A stretch of DNA of 64,000 nucleotides from Vesta saturnalis (taxonomy: Eukaryota > Arthropoda > Insecta > Coleoptera > Lampyridae): positions 496,001-560,000 of the forward strand of contig JARFJB010002195.1 of assembly GCA_036346205.1 (NCBI GenBank), given 5' to 3'. Both the position numbers and the translations under genes were made by a program. Under the pieces are notes generated by a model. It ran no database searches and was not told the origin of the DNA. It saw only the letters and a program-made list of their open reading frames with translations. Below are positions 44,631 through 56,845 of this stretch, in pieces. Numbering within the stretch: position 1 is the stretch's first letter; each line of letters starts with the position of its first letter.

Positions 44631-47036
44631 TTATTTTTTGTTCTTTACTATTAAGTGCTGAATCTTAGATTTTATTTGTGCTGCACTTCTATTAATCTTT
44701 TTTGTATTGATAAAATCTAAAATTACTTTTGCGGAAGGGTATATTCCTTTAATTATAAAGTGTTGAAAGTTTTCTGTAAGTCCAGTTCTTTTGTTGATCA
44801 ACCTAAAAAAGACAATAATTATGTTGATAGCGAAGTAAAATGAAAATAGCTCACTTTTTTTCTGAACTTTTGTTTTCTCCAATGGCATTTCTTCGTTGGA
44901 GACGTTAGAGTCAAATCTGAAAATGTACGAATAACATAACAATGTATACAATGTGCAAAAAATGCAATAAGGGTCCAAGGCTCACCGAAATAAGAAGAAA
45001 ACATGTATAGATCCAAAAAAATCTACAGGGCAAACTGATTATACCCTTAAGACTAATTTATGTAACAATCATAACATTTTTTTACGAAAGAGAGGATTAT
45101 CCGAACAAGTCGGAGTCGAGTGCGTCAACATACTAAAGTAGTTACTTTACGTACAGAAAGTAGTGATAAAATTGTACTTTTTTAGTGGTTGGCAAACCAA
45201 CAGATATGTTTCATTCGCGAGAAACTTACCTAAGAATTAAAAGTTAACCGAATACTGCTGAGTATGGTCTTACCTTTAATATGCTTTTTAATATTTGACG
45301 TAGACGCACTATCGTTGACAAAAGAATTATCAGAATGGGAAAATTCAGGAATGCATTCTTGATTATCTAAAAAACATAAAAATTTTACCACCAAGTATTT
45401 TAAAATTATTGTGCTTGTTAGTTACCTTCAATAGTTTTCTCTGGATTCAGTAAACTTTCATCGAATTCAATTTCTGATACGGACTTTCCTTTTTATTCTG
45501 CAAGTAATGCTCCTTTTTCCATCATTAACAGAAGTTTTGACACCTTCGTTGTTTGGTATATGTCCACTGGTAGCCTTAAAATTAAAATATTGGTCCATTA
45601 AAGTTTAGACTGCAGGTTTTTAAATATTATCTTACTCGTTTTCTCGGAGTGCCCCATAAATTTGAAGAACTGTTTGGTTTCCTCTTTGGATAAATTTAAA
45701 ATTTGTGCTACTGTAGCGATATTTTATTTTACTTTGCGGCATAGCAAAAACGTATTCGTTGTCAAGGGGTAAGTATTTTTCTCGGAATTTTAATAGAGTA
45801 TTTATAAACTGTTCCAACAACTTCTGCACTAAAATGACTACGGCTTTGGATCCTTTTCCACTATTCACAATTCGCCTATACTTCGTTGTCAAAATTTTTT
45901 CAGATTTCGTTAATACACATTCAAAATCTGTAAAGGTAGATTTCTTTTCTTTGGCATAATCTTTAATTTTCAGATACTGTACATCACCGATTCGTCTACG
46001 GTTGAAAATGATTAATAATTGCACTAATAATTTATAGGTTGCAATATCGTCCATGCTGCCTTCAAATTGTTGCCGACAACCCTCGGCCATTTTTAAGGTT
46101 TCGTCCCTAAACTTTTAATGTCACTTACTAGTGGAATCAGAAGTGGTCTGTTCCACCGCTTCTCCTGCAAATCTTATTTGCAACTGATGAATTTCGGTAT
46201 TCCAACGCGAAATCACTAACTTTTAAAATTTTTACTTCTTGTAACCACAGTTTGAGTTCTTCTGGTGACTTACATGAAAATCTAGGAGACTCTTTCAAAA
46301 TTAAATGTATCAGTTCGTCACATAAATCTTTTAGGTATGTTCCTAAGTGCATTGCAAGGCTGGGTGCTCTAAAATTTTATTTGTTGGGTCATATCCGGTA
46401 ATATTTCTTGTACGAAGAATGTTGTCAAAATTTCTAGCTTAAAATATCCTTAAAAGAAATTGTAGAATTTTGATCTATTTCACGATATGCAAGTAATAAC
46501 CGAGCTAATTCTCGCATTCTCTACTACAAGCGTATTCTTACGTTCTCTCTTATGCTTTTTAGTAGGATTCTCCAAAATAAACAATAAGAGATCTTTTTAG
46601 CTTCAAATGATACTAGATCTCCTTTCATAATATCAAAGACCTAAAAGTAATTTCATTATTTAACTTTTTATGGTCATGTCGCCACGTCTGGTGAAATATT
46701 AAATTTTTACCGGTTTGAATTTATGTTCAGTATTTTTTCACCAAAAGATGAATAATACATATTTTCTACAAAATAAGATTTAGTTATACCCGGTGTTTCA
46801 ACAAATAATCGAATGTTGTATTTTTTGTGCAACACCCCGCAAATAATTTGTTTGTTAAATTCTAGTTAATATTCTAGACACATTTGATGTAACATGTTCT
46901 ATGGCGATCTTTAATTGTTTTTCAGAAATTTATGTTTGACCTTTAGATATTCATCTGTTTAAATTTTACAGCGGTTCAAATTGATAAAGAAGTTAACTTT
47001 TAAATGTAAATACATAAGTATGAAAAACACAATTGA
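44631..47036 (-). pseudogene. Recombinase-like multi-exon gene, copy A (core and C-terminus)
   Basis: On minus: degraded core (46660-46100), an open core exon 46090-45640, a short exon about 45578-45430, another about 45367-45260, then about 44920-44840, then the last exon 44780-44631. The core has N-R-R-R-I-G-D-V-Q-Y-L-K-I-K-D-Y (resembling box I of tyrosine recombinases), then G-K-G-S-K-A-V-V-I-L. Next exon: D-I-Y-Q-T-T-K-V-S-K-L-L-L-M-M-E-K-G, with one stop. Donors and acceptors are consensus-like and phases agree. The C-terminus F-Q-H-F-I-I-K-G-I-Y-P-S ... R-S-A-A-Q-I-K-S-K is Myb-like. The G-H ... Y box present in the 25922-26441 fragment is missing between R-E-N-E and L-P-V-D-I-Y. Homologous over 45895-47036 to copy B. 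Function unknown; a Crypton-like origin is a guess. Confidence 0.55.
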
Positions 47037-47042
47037 ATCGAT

Positions 47043-47265
47043 GATTGCAGAAAGGATACATGTCAATGTCACTTAGTTTTGAGAAAAACTCAAAAAACTG
47101 TTTCATTTAGATATGGCCATTATTATTGAAAAATTTCTTTTAGCTAATAGAAACTATAGAATATTATCAAGTAGTTTTGCCATAGATCATAAAAATAAAT
47201 TTGTGTAGTTAATTTTTAATAACATTTAATTTTGAAAAACTTATACCCTTTCTGCAGTCAATTGC
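47043..47265. mobile_element. Possible small MITE
   Basis: TTGCAGAAAGGATA at about 47045 and the near-complement TATACCCTTTCTGCAGTC at about 47245-47262 form an inverted pair enclosing about 200 bp with no gene. This sequence begins exactly where copy A stops matching copy B. Confidence 0.4.
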
Positions 47266-47605
47266 GAAGTAAGGCAAGAAAAATATTTTCTTTGAAATGG
47301 TTTATTCAACTAAATACACGAAGAATAACTAACAAAATGATAAAATACTAACTCAAAATACATTTTATTAATTAATAATAGGCCAATTAAAATTTCATTC
47401 CAAAATATGGCAATTTCTGAGAATCTTCTGCATACAGCGGACTTCTAATATGGTCCATTTTGTCGGCTTTTATAGGAACTTTTCCCAAAGGATTACTCAA
47501 TTTTGGCAGTTATATCCTAATAATCCAAGCAAATGTGCTATATAATACAACCATTAATAAAGTCTTGGCAACCAGGTTTTCATTACTTTCATAAATGTAA
47601 TTTAC
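47266..47605. other. No gene recognised
   Basis: Junction region between the recombinase-like copy A side and the second P fragment. Confidence 0.4.
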
Positions 47606-48566
47606 AAGCGAAAACATCGTTGAGACCAATACGATGAAAAGGATTTGGCATTGAGCATGTGGTATAAGTCTCCGTCTCTTTATCTTTTCTTGAAAGAAAA
47701 ACTGCACTTCATTTTGCCGACTAAATCCACAGTAGAATCTTGGTTGACGATAACTCAGTTGAGTATTGGTACCAACACAATATTGCTAAAAAAATTAACA
47801 ACTAAAGTTCAGTACATGCCCGAAGATGAAAAGCAATGCGTTCTCTTATTTGACGAAATAAGTATCAAAAAGGGATTGGGATATAACGCTAAAATGGACT
47901 ACATCGAGGGATTTCAAGACTTAGGAAATTTGGGAAGACACAATAGCGTTGCAACTCAGGCATTAGTTTGTATGGCAAGAGGTCTAATTCACAACTCGAA
48001 GGTACCAATCAGTTATTATTTATCCGCCGTTGGAGTTACATTTCAATACTTAAAGAAGATCATTTTAGAAAATATTGAGGCTTTGGAAAAGGTAGGACTA
48101 AAAGTTCGTTTAATCACTTGTGACCAAGCAGCGAGTAATAGGTCTGCACTTTTGAACTTGGGCGTTACGGAAGAAAAACCATATTTTCTTTGGAATAATC
48201 TAAAAATATATGTAATGTATGATGTTCCACACTTAATTAAGAGTGTTAGAAATAATTTAATAACGAAAAATATTTGCATAATTATTTCTTGGATAGACAT
48301 TGAAGAGGCATATAAGATAGATAAATTATCAAACAACGCTAGAGCGGCTATTAAAATCACGGATGCACACATCTATCCCAATAGCTTCCAGAAGATGCGT
48401 GTGAAATACGCCACCCAAATATTTTCAAAGACTATGAGTGCTACCATAAACACGTGCGTAAATACCGGTCAATTAAAGAAAAATGCTGCTGACACTGCAG
48501 AATTTCTTTTGATGATAAATAATATATTTGATTCTCTTAACAGTCAAAGCTTGAATAGCCCTAATA
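47606..48566 (+). pseudogene. Second, near-identical partial copy of the P transposase central domain
   Basis: Matches 41638-42416 base for base except for about a dozen changes, including one whole-codon difference (about 48052). It continues past the point where the first copy is cut: Y-P-N-S-F-Q-K-M-R-V-K, then F-D-S-L-N-S-Q-S-L-N-S-P-N. It carries L-L-F-D-E-I-S-I and L-I-T-C-D-Q. It ends at 48565 in the MITE-like sequence ACAGGGTTATTACAAATG. No THAP exon and no C-terminus are attached. The start at 47606 follows unrelated sequence. Confidence 0.85.
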
Positions 48567-48684
48567 TACAGGGTTATTACAAATGATGTTCCCGATTTCA
48601 ATTATAAATATTACTGGATTAATCTGTTTTAAGACCATTTCACTTGGTAACAATGGAAAGGAAAACTCATAAAGTTTCTAAAAA

Positions 48685-48900
48685 TTATTATTAATTTTAT
48701 TAAATACATAAATAAAAAGTTTACCTCGAGTAGGATTTGAACCTACGACCTGTACTTTGCTAGAGTACCGCGCTAACCAACTGCGCAACCAAGGTTCAAG
48801 CCCCAATCGATGTAAATTTTGTCTTTATGTATGTAGAACGGATGTCAATTCTAAATATAATGAGATTACAATCAAATTACTTATATTAATGCAGGCTCAC
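48685..48900 (-). repeat. tRNA-headed SINE, copy 2, inverted, with tRNA-like part 48722-48795
   Basis: Complement of copy 1 including leader and tail. In this copy the acceptor stem pairs at all seven positions (A-C-C-T-T-G-G against T-C-G-A-G-G-T, counting G-T), so it is the better-preserved head. Anticodon AGC again. At 48896-48916 a 19-base piece of the leader start (TCACATTCCATTAATATAA) is repeated in the opposite orientation. Confidence 0.75.
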
Positions 48901-51408
48901 ATTCCATTAATATAACAACGTCAAATTTTTTTCAGATTTCGTTAATACACATTCAAAATCTGTAAAGGTAGATTTCTTTTCTTTGGCATAATCTTTAATT
49001 TTCAGATACTGTACATCACCGATTCGTCTACGGTTGAAAATGATTAATAATTGCACTAATAATTTATAGGTTGCCATATCGTCCATGCTGCCTTCAAATT
49101 GTTGCCGACAACCCTCGGCCATTTTTAAGGTTTCGTCCCTAAACTTTTTAATGTCACTTACTAGTGGAATCAGAAGTGGTCTGTTCCACCGCTTCTCCTG
49201 CAAATCTGTATTTGCAACTGATGACATTTCGGTATTCCAACGCGAAATCACTAACTTTTTAAAATTTTTTACTTCTTGTAACCACAGTTTGAGTTCTTCT
49301 GGTGACTTACATGAAAATCTAGGAGACTCTTTCAAAATTAAATGTATCAGTTCGTCACATAAATCTTTTAGGTATGTTCCTAAGTGCATTGCAAGGCTGG
49401 GTGCTCTAAAAGTTTTATTTGTTGGGTCATATCCGGTAATATTTCTTGTAGCGGCAAGAATGTTGTCAAAATTTCTAGCTTTTAAAATACCCTTAAAAGA
49501 AATTGTAGAATTTTGATCTATTTCACGATATGCAAGTAATAACCGAGCTAATTCTCGCATTCTACTACTACAAGCGTATTCTTCACGTTCTCTCTTATGC
49601 TTTTTTAGGTAGGATTCTCCAAAATAAACAATAAGAAGATCTTTTTTAGCTTCAAATGATACTAGATCTCCTTTCATAATATCAAAGACCTAAAAGTAAT
49701 TTGCATTATTTAACTTTTTATGTTCATGTCGCCACGTCTGGTGAAATATAAAATTTTTTTACCGGTTTGAATTTATGTTCAGTATTTTTTTCACCAAAAG
49801 ATGAATAGTACATATTTTCTACAAAATAAGATTTAGTTATACCCGGTGTTTCAACAAATAATCGAATGTTGTATTTTTTGTGCAACACCCCGCAAATAAT
49901 TTGTTTGTTAAATTCTAGTTAATATTCTAGACACATTTGATGTAACATGTTCTATGGCGATCTTTAATTATTTTTCAGAAATTTATGTTTGACCTTTAGA
50001 TATTCATCTGTTTAAATTTTACAGCGGTTCAAATTGGTAAAGAAGTTAACTTTTAAATGTAAATACATAAGTATGAAAAACACAATTAAAATCGCAACAA
50101 TTAAAAAACAATTTAATAGGAGTGTACCTTTAAAAGCAGAATTTTGGTTTGCCAAATGTAACGTTGTTTTTTTCTCAATTTAGAAATGATCAGTAAAACA
50201 TGTGAAATTGTAGAGAAGCAAAGTGAAATGCGCTGTACAATTTGGTATGTAATGAAAATATGTATTTAAAAAGTATACCCGCTTCTTCACATTTAATCTA
50301 GATATATAACACTTGTGGGGTCCATTGCACAAGCTGCTAACGTCTGGGAGGCTGACACATAATTCCGTTTAGCCAACTCAGATATCTTATCAAATTTGGA
50401 AGAGGTTTTATTCGGACATATTTTTATATGTCGCTTTAGATAATGTTTTTTAACCATACCTTTACAATATATGCAAGGATAAAATGTAGAGGTCCTGATC
50501 TCTAGTCTGTCGATAAGGACGCACTTCTCGTTAATAAATAAGGCAAAATTAGTATCTTTTCGAAATGAAACAAAAGCTTGTCTTTTGCTTTGCGTCGCTT
50601 GGGATATTCTAAAATCTTCTTCACCTCGTTTTCGTTCCGATGATTGTTTTCCATATGCCTTGCAAAATTTTTTGAAGTAATGTCTAAGGCACTAAATTTA
50701 CACCTATCAGTTTTATTTTTGTTGTCTTTTTTCTCCTACAACATTATCATGCGCATTAGCAAAATAATGGACTCACCTCTATATCCTTAGGAAATCTTCC
50801 GATTTCAATTACATTAATTTGTTGTTTATTTATTGTATCTTGTTTGTTTTCAATGTTACTGAGTTCAGTCTCACAACTTCCACCGGTAAAATTACTTTCT
50901 TCAGACTCTTGAGAATACTCAGCTGGATTAAAATCAACATCTTTGTCATTGTCAATGGTTTCAGATTCTACTGAAGGAACAATTTCGGTATGAAAAGAAA
51001 TATTCCGACAGTCTTGGTTTTTTGTTAGAAATCATTATGTCATTTGATGAAAATGTTAGTTTGCTCTGTAAAGAAATTTCGATTGATTGATCAGAACCCT
51101 TCAAAAATACAAAAATTTTAAAAATGAAACTATTTCGAATTACTTATTTACATACTTACTAAAACACTTTCTGAAATTGATTTTAAATCTGCATTGGATT
51201 CCGAAAATTCATAAACGTCTTCTTCGTTGTCTTCCATCGTAGTGTCTGATATATGCGTACTATCACTACTTTCGAGATCTGAATGTTTTTTTTCATCTGC
51301 GTTATTTTTATCCTCAAAGGTAGATTTAATCCATTGCTATAAAAAACAATTAGACAAGTAATATTTTTGGAGAAATTAAAACTAAAACTGTTAAAAAATG
51401 TCAATATA

Positions 51409-52635
51409 CTAAGGGCAAGCCATTATTATTGAGGGTGAAGGAATTAGACAGGTCATGGAAAACAAATAATGCAGCTCCAGTAAGCGCAACTCTTTACTTC
51501 ACATTTGCTAATTTATCTTAAATAGTATTTGAACTAAGATAGGTTTAAGTTTCGAAAGTGTAGTGAAAAACGGGAGACCCGAGAACACTTCTGTATAATG
51601 ATTTCTTATGACTTTAATAAAGATTCAAGAGCGTATAACTGCGAAAAAAGTTTGGAATCAATATTTGGCGGTTTTGCCCCTTTCTTGGCAACAATTTACA
51701 GGCGGTAGAAGGAATTCGAACTTTGAAAAACTATAGTTGATCACCAGAAAGGGAGAGACCCTCCCATTACCGCTGTGACAGAGGAAAACATTTTGCTGTT
51801 AAGAAGGTTATGGAAGCAGATAACAGAACAAGTTACGCCGTAATATAGGTTCAACTGGACACTAGATCCTCATCTGTGAAAACAATAATACACGACCACC
51901 TTTATCTGAAAAAAGTCGTAAGTCGTTTTGTATCCCATCATCTACAGACTTTCAAAAATCAGAATGAGCACGAGTTTGCCACCAAAGTCTAACATAAGTC
52001 TAACAAGAATGGTGACACCAAATTTTGTTGAAAATTGTAACAGCCGATGAAACTTAGATACCATTTTTCGACATACCAACTCGACAACAGTACCGCGTAT
52101 TGATCCATGAATACGCGGCATACCAGCAATAATCAGAAAGCAGAGAGCGATGAAGAAAGTAATGTACGCTGTGTTCTTTAGAAGTACTGGTCTAGTGAGC
52201 ACTATTAAGCTAGAGAAGCAGAAGACTGTCACAGCTAAATGGTACGTCGAACACTGTTTCCCAAAAGTGCCAAAGAAAGGAATTATGCTACATCACGATA
52301 ATGTTTTTTCCTACACTATATAGCTAACTTGGCAGTATTTGGCTACAAACAAGATTAATGTAATCGAACACCGTTCCTACTCACCGAATCTGGCAATGTG
52401 CGACTTTTGGCTGTTTGGACTAAAAGAGAATTTATGAGGAAGCAGGTTTTTCTCAGAGGAAGAGATCGATGCTGCTGTTAGGTGTTACTTTAATAGTATT
52501 CCTAAAGCTGCTTTGCTTGGAGAATTTTAGCAGTGACAGGAAAGAATAGCTAAATGCATTATAGCATAACTAAAATAAAATTTTGAAAAAGCTACACTGG
52601 TTCTTTTATTCTCAATAATAATGGCTTATCCCTAG
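51409..52635 (+). mobile_element. mariner element in an intron
   Basis: TA at 51407-51408. Ends CTAAGGGCAAGCCATTATTA and, inverted at 52635, CTAGGGATAAGCCATTATTA. The right flank is TG, so the second TA is mutated. 1227 bp, a normal mariner length. Confidence 0.87.
51600..52560 (+). pseudogene. mariner transposase, heavily broken
   Basis: In various frames: R-P-S-H-Y-R-C-D-R-G-K-H-type N-terminal sequence near 51765-51790, N-R-T-S-Y-A (about 51825), T-A-D-E-T-W (first Asp, about 52045), then H-H-D-N-V-F-S (second Asp, about 52293) and the segment N-L-A-M-C-D-F-W-L-F (third Asp, about 52390). Many stops and shifts. Confidence 0.8.
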
Positions 52636-54185
52636 TGTTACAAAATATTTAATATTTGATTTAATCTTATGCTAGATCTTTTAACGGTTTACAATCTTTT
52701 ATCTTAAATAATGTGAATAATTGATAAACACGGGAAGATTTAACTTTGGTCGTCGAGTGTGTAAAATTTAGGGTATTTTTATTAAAAATTAAATACTATA
52801 AAGTATCTTTTATAATTAGTAGTACTAATGCAATGTGTAAATAGATAAAAAAACTTACTTCAGTTTTGTTTCTTGTCTCATTTCTTTCTTTAACTTGCAT
52901 TTTCTGCATTTCCTGTTGCTGGAAAAAGTAAACAAAGTAAAATTGACATAACTACTTTGGAAAACTTTTTTGTGTGTTTTAGGAACAAACTCAGGTTATA
53001 ATCCACAACAAGCTCTATACTCTTCTAAAAGACATTCCAAACTAATAAATAAACTTTTCTCAACATTTTAATTTATATCCTAATGTCCTCCAAATAGCTC
53101 CACTTAAAACTTGTTATAAATTAATATGATCTTTTAATTCCCTGATCGAACAGATCCTAAAAACCACATGTTGTACAATATACTAATACTACTCTCCTTC
53201 CCCACCCGCTTTTTACGACAACATCCCTGAATAAAGAAGATCAGTCCCATGATTTTAAGGTATAACATACAGGCTCCACTAACAAAACTCAACATTGTTT
53301 TGCTACGAGTTTTCGGGTCACCCTGTACACAGAAATAATTGTATAATAATTCTTTTTCTTGTACCCTACAACTTCTGTACGAACCATTTTTCCAAACCGT
53401 CAAATAACGAAGTTAAAGGGTGTTTATTTATAGCAACATCTTGTAGATTAAAAAAAATGCCAAAATATAAAAGTAACACAAATATAACAATAAAATTTGT
53501 AGTTTTACGTTGACGTTTTTTCATTTAAATCTAGTGTGAATAACACGTTTTGATGATTTTTGAAATACAAATATAATATTTATTTATTCTAAATGCTATA
53601 ATTAAAAAAAAACGTGTTTTCTGTGGTACACTTTTCTCATGAATCCATTTTTTTGGTTCTTCTACGGTTTACAATTTTACAAAAAGCATTGAATAGTAAG
53701 TAAGTACGTACCTACCTACGTAGTTTACCACTCAATTAAAAAAATCTTGGATGAACTTTTGTTTTTATTTAAAAGGAAAACAACTAAATGAACGCAAGGA
53801 CTATTTTAGCAAAAGTACTTTTATTAAAGAAGTGCTTAAAGTGTACAAGCGCCCATTTTTTAATGTCATGTATTTTCCTGCTTTTAGTGCGTATTTTAAC
53901 GGCTCTTTAATATTAGACGTTTAAATAAAAAATATGTGTCTTAACTGTTATACTTACTTTTACCATATTTACCATTAGTAAGCCATCATTCACTTTTTCA
54001 CTCCACGATTATTATTAAAATGCACTAAAACAAATTAAACGCAAATTAATGCAACGTTGCTCATAACCTCCCGCGACAACGAACACGTGCTATCTGTAAT
54101 GCGTCTTAATATAACTTAGAGGCGACTTCGTATTGATTATGTCTACTTGACACTACTTCCGTTACTTTTTACGGCGACACTAGCG

Positions 54186-54188
<3 letters not shown>

Positions 54189-54220
<32 letters not shown>
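54189..54220. repeat. (TA)n microsatellite
   Basis: About 32 bp of TA upstream of copy B's first exon. Confidence 0.95.
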
Positions 54221-54223
<3 letters not shown>

Positions 54224-56792
54224 AATACATATTTGAATATGTAATTTATTAATGAATGTGCCCAGCTAACAATCAGTCGCATGTACTCTATTCTACGGGG
54301 GAAAAGGGATCATAGGATAAATTTTGAAAATTAAAAAAATTAAATTATAGAAGTTACTTAAGTGAAATAGATTCTATGAATTTATTAAAATATAGTTAAA
54401 TCTTAAATTATTCATCCTCATATTTTAAAACAGGCAACTTTTGAATAACATGTATTCCTTGCATTAATTATAGTTTAAAAACAAAATTATGAATAAAAAA
54501 AAAATTAATTTTACATCATATCTTAATTATTGACCCACCTTGCATAACAAACATCTTGGTCATAAAATTTATGCTCATGCGCGGATCATTTCCTTTGTGA
54601 CCTACATGAATCATATAAAACGACAGCATGTACGCATATGGGTAAGTGACAATGAATTTAAAAATTTTTAATTATAAAGCCTTTTATACTAATTAAATTC
54701 TCCACAGACATGAAAACAATTCGTCGCACATCCTACTTAACATAAATAAATCAAGAAATATTCACACAAATAAATTTCAATGCCAATAGATAACATGCTA
54801 TAAATTGTCAAAATTCACTCACATATGAAGATAATCCTGTAGTGCAGCTGTCACTTATTGATGTTGGATGCAGGTATTCCATTTCGATCTATCCTTATCA
54901 CTGGCACATATTCCTTCAGGTAAAATCACTAACTTCCACTACGAAATGTATGTAACCTTTTATTACAGGTCAACAAAATAATTTTATTTTTAGTTTATAA
55001 TGCATCGAAGATGCTCCACAGTATTTATAATTTCGAGGTTATGGAATCAAAAACGAATTCATATAAAATAAATTTAATAACAGGAAATAAAAACAAAAAC
55101 AAAACGCTCCTCATAACTCACGGCAGATATCTATCTGATAAACGATAAGTACTGTTAACCGCATATTTTTAAATTTTTAAAAAGACAATTGAATTTCGAT
55201 TGTTTATATCTGCGGACAAAATTTTTCGCACTTTAAAAATTTACCGAAGCTCGAATTTGATTTAATAAAAAAAAAAACTAACATGCAGAAAATTTTATCA
55301 GCATGTTGACTTGACAATGAGAATTGTTAGAGAGAGAGTGAAATTTTGTGCAGGTCCTTTTATCAGTTTTCCTTGGAAACCGTCAAGATTCAATCGTTAA
55401 CACATGTAACTAAACTTTTTAAGGATTCTGATTGGTTACCGATTTTCCCTAAAATGATTACACTTTCAAACGCTTATAACTCTAATCTATCTTAATACAA
55501 CTTAAAACTAATCACATTTTTGTAATCCTGGTACAATAACGAATCCAAAAAGACCTCATATGGCTATATTCGGTTGCATTTTAATGCTTCATAAATTTAC
55601 CCTTACTTTACATTTTTCTCTAATTTTATGCATTTTTCAGGTCTGGCAAAGTTTTTCACATGTATATGGAATGCTACTACACTTAAATATACCACATTTA
55701 CATGGGTTCGAGTGATTTGAGAGGAAAAATTATAAAATTCTGAAATAGAACTACAAAACTAACTTTAACAAAAATTAACATAATTACAATGAATATTTAC
55801 TTGAAATTTTGACTAGTATAATATTTTTCAATGTTATAATTTATTTTGGCAAAATGGTCCCTTTTTATCACAATTTTTATAAAAATTATGTGTAAGCATG
55901 TACAGTTTAACCTCACTTTTTTTTATCACTTAGAAATACTAATTTTATAATTAATTTCACTTAAAACGTTTGTAATTGTATATAATCTTTCTATTTAAGT
56001 CTAATATCAACTTCCAAACACTGTTTTTCACTTTGAAAAGTTCTCACAACACTCGTATATGATCGTTAACTTTTACTACATTTAGGTCCATAAATCTGTA
56101 ACTTTCACAATAATTCCAGTTCTGCTGGATAATGTTAATTCTAAAGTAAGTAACAAATGTATTTAAAACGTTTCTACTAAGTTTTGCACTTAATCTTAAT
56201 TAATTAATTAATTTAAGGTAGCTGTTCATAGGCATCTATTGGCAATTCATTATCCCTCTATCCATCCTCCTAAGTGTTCCTGAGTGCTTTAGCACGATAG
56301 GCCTTATTTAGCCTGTTCAGGTCCACAATCATAAAAAAAAAAAAAAAAATCTTACATTTCGGCACATAAATCTACACGCACAAGTTTATAGTTTCCGAAC
56401 CTACATGAATCTTGGCATTGGTAAATGTTTATTACAGTTTTCAAGTTACAACTATATTGTACTTCTTGTATGCCATGTCTGCAGCAAATTTTTAATGGCT
56501 AATAAACATAATAACTCATAACATGTTCAATTTATTGATTACGATATTGAACCAAATGATTATCATACATATATGTTGTCGTTTTCTACTGTATATATAA
56601 ATTAACAAGAAATACTGTAAATTTAACTAAATTATGTTATCCAGATATTTGCAATTACATGTGATGCTTCAATAATTAAAACTATACTTGTTTTTGTGTA
56701 CCGAATTATCTTAACTAAATTATATTGAATTTTCAAATAACTAAAGAACGAATGCAAGTAACATCCTATTTTATTGATATTTTAGATCATTT

Positions 56793-56794
<2 letters not shown>
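54221..56794. other. No gene recognised over 2.5 kb
   Basis: AT-rich, no ORF with recognisable motifs. At about 56225-56350 there is a less AT-rich stretch (CATCCTCCTAAGTGTTCCTG, then GGCCTTATTTAGCCTGTTCA) followed by a run of about 18 A. This looks like the 3' end of a retroposed non-LTR element or SINE. Confidence 0.45.

Positions 56795-56839
<45 letters not shown>
56795..56839. repeat. (TA)n microsatellite
   Basis: About 45 bp of TA directly before P-2. Confidence 0.96.

Positions 56840-56844
<5 letters not shown>

Positions 56845-56845
<1 letters not shown>

Larger units (their letters stand above)
48907..53975 (-). pseudogene. Recombinase-like multi-exon gene, copy B (5' exons and core, 3' lost)
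   Basis: Exons on minus with consensus splice sites and matching phase: 53975-53958 (M-V-N-M-V-K), 52918-52859 (20 codons, Gln/Glu-rich), 51336-51160 (59 codons, acidic) and 51098-50777. Then 50735 to about 50300 carries two finger-like motifs: C-K-F-S ... H-M-E-N-N-H and C-I-Y-C-K-G-M-V-K-K-H-Y-L-K-R-H-I-K-I-C. The core exon runs about 49690-48907 after an acceptor CTTTTAG. The core is open for 256 codons from M-K-G-D-L to the box-I-like R-R-R-I-G-D-V. It has single-base shifts near 51015 and 50600, then ends abruptly at SINE copy 2. A mariner lies in the second intron. No enzymatic role is proven. It may be a domesticated or transposon-derived gene of a family common in invertebrates. Confidence 0.55.

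Noticed and set aside
53134..53403. 89-codon minus-strand ORF
   Set aside because: No recognisable motif, overlaps an intron of the recombinase-like copy B and lies next to a repeat-like CCCTGTAC end. Treated as a chance frame.
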